Shown here piece after piece: positions 1 through 4,593 of a stretch of 5,261 nt of DNA. A program made the translations under genes and the position numbers. The stretch spans positions 1 to 5,261 of the forward strand of contig JAPSFM010000187.1 in the NCBI GenBank assembly GCA_035063885.1, written 5' to 3'. The DNA is from CAADGY01 sp900696665 (GTDB taxonomy: Bacteria > Acidobacteriota > Terriglobia > Bryobacterales > Bryobacteraceae). Position 1 is the stretch's first letter, and the number at the start of each line of letters is the position of its first letter. A model generated the notes under the pieces. The model was not told where the DNA came from and did not search any database. It saw only the letters and a program-made list of their open reading frames with translations.

Positions 1-27
1 CAGCCGGTCCCTGTCGGCTTGCGTCAT
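1..27 (-). CDS. Transposase, N-terminal nine residues only (cut by left edge)
   Basis: Reading leftwards, an ATG at 27..25 opens MTQADRDRL and stays open to the window edge. This start resembles ISNCY/IS1202-type DDE transposases, whose N-terminus is typically a short 'DRDRL' segment leading into a helix-turn-helix; that is recalled family knowledge and cannot be proven from nine residues. The start is supported by a purine-rich Shine-Dalgarno element (AGGAAGGA, minus strand, 44..37) placed 9 bases upstream. An in-frame ATG at 48..46 would add seven residues but has no comparable ribosome site. The repeats outside the gene (72-113) look like a transposase-binding IS end, which supports the call. 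Alternatives are an IS481- or IS21-like element, or an unrelated gene. Confidence 0.45.
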
Positions 28-36
28 CAGTAGCTG

Positions 37-44
37 TCCTTCCT
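37..44 (-). promoter_or_regulatory. Ribosome binding site of the minus-strand transposase
   Basis: On the minus strand this reads AGGAAGGA, 9 bases before the ATG at 27..25. It favours that start over the in-frame ATG at 48..46. Confidence 0.45.
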
Positions 45-48
45 GCAT

Positions 49-63
49 CCCCAAAGCTTGGGG
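49..63. repeat. Short inverted repeat CCCCAA-AGC-TTGGGG
   Basis: This is a perfect 6-bp stem around a 3-base loop, in the leader between the IS end repeats and the transposase start. No T-run follows on either strand, so it is not a typical intrinsic terminator. It could be an operator or an RNA hairpin limiting read-through into the transposase, which is common in ISs, but that is inference. Confidence 0.4.
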
Positions 64-71
64 CTGTCAAG

Positions 72-113
72 ACGACATTTCTACTTTGCCCAAACACGAC
101 ATTCTCACTTTGC
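72..113. repeat. Two imperfect direct repeats of an IS end (24-bp period)
   Basis: Copy 1 (72-89) is ACGACATTTCTACTTTGC and copy 2 (96-113) is ACGACATTCTCACTTTGC. They share the first 8 and last 7 bases and differ only at the three central ones. A 24-base period puts the copies roughly two helical turns apart, on nearly the same DNA face, as expected for tandem transposase-binding sites. Several IS families carry such repeats at their ends, so I take this as the terminal region of the element at the left edge. Confidence 0.6.
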
Positions 114-134
114 TGCCACACACATGTGTTTCGC

Positions 135-138
135 AGGT
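135..138 (+). promoter_or_regulatory. Ribosome binding site deciding the start at 145
   Basis: AGGT lies 6 bases before the ATG at 145. The more upstream ATG at 58 lies in IS-end DNA and is preceded by no such site. Confidence 0.4.
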
Positions 139-144
139 AGCGTG

Positions 145-546
145 ATGCCCAGTTCCGTCCAAAATGCCGCGCCCACCGCTGTGCTGCCGCAAAGCCTCTC
201 GCGCGCGTTCGTCCACACGCGCGATTACCCGGTGATCGATAGCGAGTACCGGAACGGCGAATCGCAGCGGTCGGTTGAGGCTGTGACCAGCCGCAAGCGC
301 TGGCGGCTTGCAAAGCGTCTCACGCCGGCGCAGATTACGGCGCTGCGCGCGTTCTACGAGGCCCGGAACGGCCCCGCCGAGCCGTTCTACTTCTATGACC
401 CTTACGAGACCAGTCCGAAGTTCTCTTACGACCCGACCGGCCAGGCGGTGCAGGGCCGCTATACCGTTCGCTTCAACTGTGAGTGGAGCGAGTCCCTGTC
501 GCTTGGCCGGGCCGACGTCGAAATCGAACTGTTGGAGGTAGCCTGA
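145..546 (+). CDS. Phage tail protein, DUF2460-like (distal tail component)
   Basis: A 133-residue protein, probably a structural component of the distal tail or baseplate. I chose the ATG at 145 because the reading frame upstream (58-144) runs through the IS-end repeats and AGGT lies 6 bases before it. A TGA in another frame (143-145) overlaps the ATG, suggesting translational coupling to a lost upstream gene. Recognisable blocks are RKRWRLAKRLTPAQ (50-63), LRAFYEARNGPAEPFYFYDP (67-86) and a closing beta-rich stretch ending in VEIELLEV (125-132). This 'helix, then GP..PFYF.DP, then short beta strands' pattern is typical of DUF2460/TIGR02217-like tail proteins. The same block recurs in residues ~57-133 of the large hub protein two genes downstream. 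Its neighbours, a tail peptidase and a hub protein, support the role. No signal peptide or membrane segment is visible. Assignment to the exact family is by pattern only. Confidence 0.65.
   Translation: MPSSVQNAAPTAVLPQSLSRAFVHTRDYPVIDSEYRNGESQRSVEAVTSRKRWRLAKRLTPAQITALRAFYEARNGPAEPFYFYDPYETSPKFSYDPTGQAVQGRYTVRFNCEWSESLSLGRADVEIELLEVA
534..539 (+). promoter_or_regulatory. Ribosome binding site deciding the start at 546
   Basis: GGAGGT lies 6 bases before the ATG at 546. It excludes the ATG at 483, which lies inside the preceding tail gene. Confidence 0.6.
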
Positions 547-866
547 TGCTGCTGCTCAAACCCGGAGTCCGCGTTGCCGGCCTGCGTCCGGAGATCCTGA
601 TCGCGGTTGTGGCTGCGGAACGCGTTTACGCCGAGATGGGCGTGGACTGCGTCATCACCGCGTGCGTGGACGGCGACCACCAGGCTGGCTCTCTGCACTA
701 CTGCGGCCTCGCCGTCGATCTCCGCACCCGCGGTTTCCATCCGGGCGACGCGGACAAGGCCATCGCGCGTATCAGGCAGTGCCTGGGCGCGGACTATGAC
801 GTGGTGCTCGAAAACGATCACATCCATCTGGAGTATCAGCCAAAGCAGCCGTTGACCCATGCCTGA
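546..866 (+). CDS. M15-type peptidase (D-Ala-D-Ala carboxypeptidase-like), tail-associated
   Basis: A 106-residue zinc peptidase-like protein expected to cut peptide bonds in peptidoglycan stems. The zinc-site pattern of M15/VanX-type enzymes is visible: H51 and D58 in SLHYCGLAVDLR, then E89-N-D-H92 followed by H94 in ENDHIHLEYQP. In the family the first His, the Asp and the late His bind zinc, and the Glu acts as general base. The protein is short, essentially one catalytic domain with no cell-wall-binding module and no signal peptide. The start overlaps the previous stop (TGATG), and the stop overlaps the next gene by 8 bases. Sitting between two tail genes, it is more likely a tail-borne lysin that helps DNA entry than a stand-alone endolysin, though the latter cannot be excluded because no holin gene is visible nearby. 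Five cysteines (35, 40, 53, 79 plus none near the zinc site other than 53) have no obvious role. Confidence 0.75.
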   Translation: MLLLKPGVRVAGLRPEILIAVVAAERVYAEMGVDCVITACVDGDHQAGSLHYCGLAVDLRTRGFHPGDADKAIARIRQCLGADYDVVLENDHIHLEYQPKQPLTHA

Positions 867-2625
867 CTACATCGGCAACATCGCAGTTCCGGAGATCGTT
901 CCGTCCGGAGTCTTCCCGCTTGTGCCGGACTATGGGTACGGGCTTGCCATTCGGCCAGAGGTCGTGATCCACCAATTCGGCAGTGGGAACTGTAAGGTGG
1001 AGCAGCGCTACCTCTTGGGCAACGGTGCCCGGCGATTCCTCATCCGCCGGCAGTGGCTTCGAGATTCCGAACGAATCGCGCTGCGGAATTTCTGGGAGTC
1101 GAAGTACGGTCCCTACGGCGCGTTCACCTACAACGCGCCCAACGACGACGGCATCGGCACTACGCCGTATATCTGCCGCTTCGCCAACGAGCCGCTCTCC
1201 TGGGAGATGGTCGCCGACTGGGCCTGCTCCGTAGGCGTCACGCTGGTCGAAATACCGAGCACCACGCCCGAATACGCGCTGAACTCGACCGTGACCCGAT
1301 TCCCCTCTGAGGCGCTCAAGGACGCGCTGCTCTCGCAGGTCCAGCAGGTCATCCCGCTCGTCAAGATTCAACCGCTCCAGGCCGGCTACCCCGCGATCTA
1401 TCTCTCCGACCGCCGCTGCACCATCGGCGGCCGGCTCTACCAGGCGCGCCTCATCGACTTCGACGGCATCTCGCAGGGCATGGGCAACGAGGCCGACGAC
1501 GCCTCCTTCACCTTCGGCAACGCCGACCGCGGCATGCGCGACCTCGCCAACGATGTGGACCTCTACCGCGCCTCCATCGAGTTCTCGCTCTTCCACGTGG
1601 GCACAGGCATCAAGCTGGACCTCTGGAAGGGCGACATCGTCAACTGGTCGCTCGATGCCGGCCCGGAGTTCAAGGCCACGGCTTCGGATGGCCTCTATGA
1701 GCTGAACCTGCCCTACCCGACGCGCAAGATCTCCCGCACCTGCTGGAAGGCGTTCAACTCGCAGGCCTGCCCGTTCAGTGAGCACGGCGCGCTCGACCTG
1801 CTCCACTTCCCCGGCGCCGACCCCACGCGCTGCGACAAGAACTACGAAACACCCAACGGGTGTCTCGCGCACGGAATGAAGCGCTACTACGGCGGCATCG
1901 TGGCCGAGCCGCAGGGCGTCCGGATCAAGGACAACTCGACGGGCGTGTGGGGCTTCGGCCGCTCCACCATCACCAGCGTCTCGCTGGTCGCCGAGTCGAT
2001 CTACGACCGGGTGCTATCCGAGATCTACACCGACACCGGCATGCCGGTGAACTGTAAGATCGCGGCCGGCCGGGACGAGAGCGATTTCTACGAGGCGCTC
2101 GGTATCGTGGGCGAAGGACCGCTCGTGGCGTTCACCACGCCGCGCATGGAAGACAAGGATGGCGACGGCAAGCAGGAAACCTTCGTCGGCCACACGCTCG
2201 ACGGCCAGCCGCACCACGGCTGGGGGACATCGAACCCGAGCTATGGTCTGCGAACCTGCCTGGGCGGTGATCCCGCGGGCGACACTGATTTCTTCTCCCT
2301 CGACCAGTCCGGCGACGTGACCGGCGGCGACTGGCGCAAGGTCTACTCCGGCAACTCGACCTACAAGGACAACTTCGCGGCGGGAACGTCGTTCATCGTG
2401 ATCCGCCGGTCCGATGCCAAGGGGTTGCAACTCTCGAGGCCCGGCGACCACGCCATCCGGGCACATCGCTCATCTCGAAGGCGTCGAGAACGCCAGCGTC
2501 GCCTGCGCCATCGCGGGCCTGGCCGTGCTGCACCGGAAGTACGGCATCGAGCGCATGAACGACCCGCGCTACAAGCCCACCAAGACGGAGATCGTCGAAG
2601 CGGCGCGGACCCTCGCCGGGCTTGA
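859..2625 (+). CDS. Large tail-hub protein (gpL-like Fe-S domain), C-terminus lost by frame switch
   Basis: A 588-codon frame, of which residues 1-~534 look like real tail protein. Residues ~57-133 repeat the DUF2460-like fold of the first tail gene. Residues ~176-345 resemble DUF2163/phage BR0599/lambda gpL hub domains, ending in a four-cysteine cluster: C295-x8-C304 (RTCWKAFNSQACPF), C325 and C335, then a YYGG. Lambda gpL has the same C-x8-C spacing and binds a 4Fe-4S cluster, so metal or cluster binding here is likely. Residues ~360-534 look like the beginning of a tail-tip (gpJ-like) region, with GMPVNCKIAAGRDES, an acidic DKDGDGKQE loop (434-442) and FIVIRRSDAKGLQLSRP. From ~535 the frame turns into an arginine-rich shadow of another gene and stops at 2623-2625. 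The natural protein was probably much longer. The start at 859 lies 8 bases inside the peptidase gene and has no good ribosome site, so coupling is likely. Confidence 0.75.
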   Translation: MPDYIGNIAVPEIVPSGVFPLVPDYGYGLAIRPEVVIHQFGSGNCKVEQRYLLGNGARRFLIRRQWLRDSERIALRNFWESKYGPYGAFTYNAPNDDGIGTTPYICRFANEPLSWEMVADWACSVGVTLVEIPSTTPEYALNSTVTRFPSEALKDALLSQVQQVIPLVKIQPLQAGYPAIYLSDRRCTIGGRLYQARLIDFDGISQGMGNEADDASFTFGNADRGMRDLANDVDLYRASIEFSLFHVGTGIKLDLWKGDIVNWSLDAGPEFKATASDGLYELNLPYPTRKISRTCWKAFNSQACPFSEHGALDLLHFPGADPTRCDKNYETPNGCLAHGMKRYYGGIVAEPQGVRIKDNSTGVWGFGRSTITSVSLVAESIYDRVLSEIYTDTGMPVNCKIAAGRDESDFYEALGIVGEGPLVAFTTPRMEDKDGDGKQETFVGHTLDGQPHHGWGTSNPSYGLRTCLGGDPAGDTDFFSLDQSGDVTGGDWRKVYSGNSTYKDNFAAGTSFIVIRRSDAKGLQLSRPGDHAIRAHRSSRRRRERQRRLRHRGPGRAAPEVRHRAHERPALQAHQDGDRRSGADPRRA

Positions 2626-2974
2626 CGCCGCCATCGTGCGCGCCCGGGCGCTTGGCTACAAGATCGCGCCGCCTCGCGTGGTGGGCTTCTGCTTCTGGGC
2701 CTTCGCGGAACTCGACCGCAAGCTCGCCGAACGCTTCTTCGACGAGCTGGCGCACGGGCTGAACCTGAGCCAGGACAACCCGGTCTACCACTTGCGCGAG
2801 CGGTTGCTCTCAAACCGGCGATCCAAGGCCAAGCTGCCGCAGCTCGAGCTGGTGGCGCTGTTTTTCAAAGCATGGCTGGCTTACCGCGAGGGCCGCCCGC
2901 TGCGCCGGCTGTTCTGGAAAACAGATGGGCCTTCGCCCGAGAAGTTTCCCATTATCGCGGGGGGAGTCCGATGA
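2414..2974 (+). CDS. ParB-like ('DGQHRL' family) protein, C-terminal half only; 5'-truncated
   Basis: The frame opens at an ATG inside the tail gene, but codon use and sense begin only near 2459 (GHIAHLEGVENASVACAI). The pattern from there to the end is what I recall from the C-terminal half of phage and plasmid proteins whose N-terminal half is a ParB/Srx-like domain with a DGQHRL motif. It runs: a helix with LEGVENA, a 'P.k.T..Ei.e' block (KPTKTEIVEA), a Phe-rich VGFCFWAF, RFFDELAHGLNL, DNPVYHLRERLL and a closing ALFFKAWLAYREGRPLRRL. The ParB-like catalytic half is absent: the bases where it should be encode tail protein. Any product from the 2414 ATG would start with ~15 nonsense residues, so this is probably a pseudogene. 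It ends in an ATGA overlap with the next gene. The family identification is by memory of motifs and not by search. Confidence 0.6.
   Translation: MPRGCNSRGPATTPSGHIAHLEGVENASVACAIAGLAVLHRKYGIERMNDPRYKPTKTEIVEAARTLAGLDAAIVRARALGYKIAPPRVVGFCFWAFAELDRKLAERFFDELAHGLNLSQDNPVYHLRERLLSNRRSKAKLPQLELVALFFKAWLAYREGRPLRRLFWKTDGPSPEKFPIIAGGVR
2440..2465 (+). other. Junction where coding sense changes frame (tail gene to early gene)
   Basis: Up to about 2458 the tail frame reads sensibly (ends LSRPGDHAIR). From about 2459 the +1 frame has strongly GC-biased third positions and a recognisable protein, while the tail frame becomes arginine-rich with poor wobble use. Both partners are incomplete, so this looks like a deletion junction and not a single-base sequencing error. 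No long direct repeat is visible at the point. Confidence 0.6.
2959..2966 (+). promoter_or_regulatory. Ribosome binding site deciding the start at 2971
   Basis: GGGGGGAG ends 4 bases before the ATG at 2971. It excludes the longer in-frame ATG at 2872, which lies inside the ParB-like fragment. Confidence 0.5.
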
Positions 2975-3285
2975 CGGCGGAGATTGTGACTGCGCGGCTC
3001 GCCGAGCGAGTCATGGGCTGGAGCGTCGCGCCGGACCGGTATCTGGTGGGCAACCGGAGCTGGATTCCGCGCTGGCGCTTCCAGCCGCTGGAACGGCTCG
3101 AAGATGCGTTCCGCCTCCTGGAGAAGGCGCAGCCGGAGTATTACAGCATGGGCGCGGGCGCCGATGGCGCCTTCTCGGTTCAGGTCAGGATTCGCGGCTG
3201 CGGCGGCGAAGCGCGTCACGAATCCAAACCGCGCGCGATCACGCTGGCGATCGCGCGTGCACTTGGCTTGGAGGTGGATGAATGA
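2971..3285 (+). CDS. Small phage protein, ABA-sandwich (DUF2591-like) candidate
   Basis: A 104-residue protein. The opening TARLAERVMGW (7-17) is followed by two tryptophan-containing strands (SWIPRWRFQP, 30-39), a helix EDAFRLLEK (43-51), a beta hairpin around FSVQVRIRG and a closing helix KPRAITLAIARALGL (86-100). That is the layout of phage 'ABA sandwich' proteins, which are small accessory proteins of unknown function in early regions. MGW near the N-terminus, WxPxW and the final 'A...AIARA.G' helix are the features I rely on. The start at 2971 is set by the GGGGGGAG site and the ATGA overlap with the preceding stop. It overlaps the next gene by four bases. No function can be assigned beyond probable early-phage accessory role. 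Confidence 0.55.
   Translation: MTAEIVTARLAERVMGWSVAPDRYLVGNRSWIPRWRFQPLERLEDAFRLLEKAQPEYYSMGAGADGAFSVQVRIRGCGGEARHESKPRAITLAIARALGLEVDE
3270..3275 (+). promoter_or_regulatory. Strong ribosome binding site of the VRR-NUC gene
   Basis: GGAGGT, 6 bases before the ATG at 3282. It is among the best Shine-Dalgarno matches in the window, so this nuclease is probably well translated. Confidence 0.55.
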
Positions 3286-3587
3286 AGCGAGCAAGCCGCG
3301 AGTCGTCCCTGGTGAGCGAGATCATCCGGGCCTTGCGGTCGATGCCCGGCGTAGTCGTGCGCAAGCGTCACGGCAGCGCCTGGGGCGTGGCCGGCGACCC
3401 GGACCTGTACGGCGCCGTGAACGGCCGCCACTTTGAAATCGAAGTCAAACGGCCAGGAGGTGACGCACCCACTCCGCTCCAGGAGGCGCGGCTGCGCCAG
3501 TGGACGGCCGCCGGAGCGCTGGCCGGCGTGGCGCGCTCGGTCGAGGACGCGCTGCGGATCGTCAGTGGCGTGGGAGGGTATCGATGA
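3282..3587 (+). CDS. VRR-NUC domain nuclease
   Basis: A 101-residue single-domain nuclease of the PD-(D/E)xK superfamily, VRR-NUC branch. Stand-alone phage members are thought to act on branched DNA or DNA ends during replication and recombination. The active-site pattern is clear: an early Glu in the first helix (E13), GDPDLYG (38-44) carrying the metal-binding Asp, then FEIEVKRPG (51-59) with E54 and K56 as the E-x-K, and Q67 in TPLQEARL as the usual following Gln. Length and architecture are normal for the stand-alone form. The ATG overlaps the previous stop and the stop overlaps the next ATG (both ATGA), so it is part of one translationally coupled early operon with the HD protein and the primase. 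The active site appears intact. An alternative reading as a Holliday-junction resolvase-like Hjc is less likely given the GDPD motif. Confidence 0.85.
   Translation: MKRASRESSLVSEIIRALRSMPGVVVRKRHGSAWGVAGDPDLYGAVNGRHFEIEVKRPGGDAPTPLQEARLRQWTAAGALAGVARSVEDALRIVSGVGGYR
3572..3578 (+). promoter_or_regulatory. Ribosome binding site deciding the start at 3584
   Basis: GGGAGGG ends 5 bases before the ATG at 3584. It excludes the in-frame ATG at 3500, which lies inside the VRR-NUC gene. Confidence 0.5.
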
Positions 3588-3979
3588 ACGCAGCGCCGTA
3601 CAGCCTCGATGCCCTCCGTGAGTACCGCCGCCGCAAAGCGGAAGCAACGACGGGCGCGCCCAAAGCGCCCCTCACGCTCAAGGACATCCCGCCGGACGCG
3701 CCGATGGAGGAAGGCATCGTCCTCGGATGCTGGAACGGCGAGGCCTTCGTGAGCTGGAAGAAGTGGCTTGCCTCAACACCCATCGCGGCCCAGCCGCCCG
3801 CGCCGAAGCCTTGCTTGCCAGATCGGCCCCGCTGCATCACAGCTGAGTGTGGCTCCACCCAAGTCTGGTTAACGAAGGATGGTGATCGTTGGCTGATGTA
3901 CGAGAACTCCCGGAGTAGTCCGGCCAGGCGAAAAGACTTCGCATCGCCGTTCCTGGAACACGCCATCCGGACGGCGTAG
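3584..3979 (+). CDS. Unrecognised 131-residue phage protein
   Basis: I do not recognise this protein. The N-terminal ~25 residues (SLDALREYRRRKAEATT) form a charged helix, followed by a proline-rich linker. A compact segment follows with GIVLGCWNGEAFVSWKKWL (44-62), a second proline-rich linker (PIAAQPPAPKPCLPD), and a C-terminal half with C85 and C90 and KDGDRWLMYEN. The two tryptophan-rich halves joined by linkers suggest two small beta domains or protein-binding segments. No catalytic motif, signal peptide or membrane segment is visible. Base composition drops slightly toward the 3' end (from ~3840), which may mark a more recently acquired or less constrained tail. The start has a GGGAGGG site and an ATGA overlap with the nuclease gene. 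It lies between a nuclease and a nucleotide phosphohydrolase, so an early-phage role is likely but unspecified. Confidence 0.55.
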   Translation: MNAAPYSLDALREYRRRKAEATTGAPKAPLTLKDIPPDAPMEEGIVLGCWNGEAFVSWKKWLASTPIAAQPPAPKPCLPDRPRCITAECGSTQVWLTKDGDRWLMYENSRSSPARRKDFASPFLEHAIRTA

Positions 3980-4023
3980 CAGTGGTACGGCAAGCCCGCT
4001 GGCGGCTGGCAACTGGATGGAGC

Positions 4024-4593
4024 GTGAATAGACAGGAGAAGTCAACCCGCTGGAGTTCCAAAGGGCGCCACATCCGCACGTTTACTGGCCGCCTGATCGA
4101 TCCGTGCGCCCCGGTCCCAGCCAAAATCCAGATTGACGACATCGCTCACGCTCTGTCGCTCGCGTGCCGCTTCCTTGGCCACACCGATTGCTTCTATTCG
4201 GTGGCGCAGCACTCCGTGCTGGTGAGCGAGCTTGTGCCGCCGCCGGACGCGCTTTGGGGCCTGCTTCACGATGCTGCCGAGGCGTACCTGTGCGATCTGC
4301 CCGCCCCGATCAAGCAGGCGCCGGGAATGTGGTTCTACCGGTCGGCGAAAGCGCTTCTCGGCCGTGCCGTTGCCCGCCGCTTTGGGCTCCCTCCCGAGGT
4401 GCCCGAGTCCGTGAAGCTGGCCGACCGGGTCGTCCTCGCCACCGAGTTTCGCGACGTCACGACGGCCGATGACCCCGAATGGATCGTCGCGGAATGCGGA
4501 TGTGAGCCGTTGGAAAGCATTCACATCCTGCCTTGGGCGCCCGCCGTGGCCGAGGACCGCTTCCTGCGCCGCTTCTGGGAGCTGACCCAATGA
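4024..4593 (+). CDS. HD-domain phosphohydrolase (YfbR-like, phage nucleotide metabolism)
   Basis: A 189-residue HD-superfamily protein. The metal site reads H63 (SVAQHSVLVSEL), H82-D83 with E86 (LLHDAAEAYLCDLPAPIK) and D134 (KLADRVVLATE), matching the H...HD...D signature. The HDAAEAYLxDLPxPIK block is what I know from YfbR-like 5'-deoxynucleotidases and their phage relatives, which hydrolyse dNMPs. The N-terminal RTFTGRLIDP motif also recurs in phage members. Family members act in the cytoplasm. The start is uncertain. GTG at 4024 brings the protein close to the usual family length, but its Shine-Dalgarno (GGATGG) is weak and close. A GTG at 3982 in the same frame would add 14 residues and leave only a 2-base gap to the previous gene. 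The stop overlaps the primase start (ATGA). Confidence 0.8.
   Translation: MNRQEKSTRWSSKGRHIRTFTGRLIDPCAPVPAKIQIDDIAHALSLACRFLGHTDCFYSVAQHSVLVSELVPPPDALWGLLHDAAEAYLCDLPAPIKQAPGMWFYRSAKALLGRAVARRFGLPPEVPESVKLADRVVLATEFRDVTTADDPEWIVAECGCEPLESIHILPWAPAVAEDRFLRRFWELTQ

Larger units (their letters stand above)
1..124 (-). mobile_element. End of an insertion sequence (tip inside the window, body off the left edge)
   Basis: The transposase start at 27..25 points away from the phage genes. The ~95 bases between it and the first phage gene hold a short hairpin (49-63) and two related terminal-type repeats (72-89 and 96-113). This is the arrangement expected at the upstream end of an IS: tip, repeated transposase-binding sites, short leader, transposase start. 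The exact outer boundary is not visible. It should lie between the second repeat (ends 113) and the ribosome site at 135. A perfect 10-bp palindrome, ACACATGTGT (120-129), sits at this likely boundary. No target duplication can be tested, because the other IS end is outside the window. Confidence 0.5.

Noticed and set aside
49..63. Intrinsic terminator
   Set aside because: The stem is only 6 bp and no T-run follows on either strand.
58..144. N-terminal extension of the first tail gene from the ATG at 58
   Set aside because: The extension translates the IS-end direct repeats (giving the repeated HFYFAQT/HSHFAAT pattern), so it is not ancestral tail protein.
772..1872. A 366-codon open frame on the minus strand opposite the hub gene
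   Set aside because: Its translation is low-complexity (A, E, G, V, R rich) and mirrors the GC-biased third positions of the + strand gene. There is no ribosome site or recognisable motif. It is a shadow.
2461..2625. Arginine-rich C-terminal tail of the hub protein as a genuine DNA- or RNA-binding region
   Set aside because: It arises from reading the GC-rich next gene in the wrong frame. Wobble bias and motifs belong to the other frame.
2014..2813. Three overlapping minus-strand frames across the junction region
   Set aside because: They are arginine- and alanine-rich antisense shadows of the tail and ParB-like genes.
4042..4590. Minus-strand 182-codon frame opposite the HD gene
   Set aside because: Antisense shadow. 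The + strand has the full HD signature.
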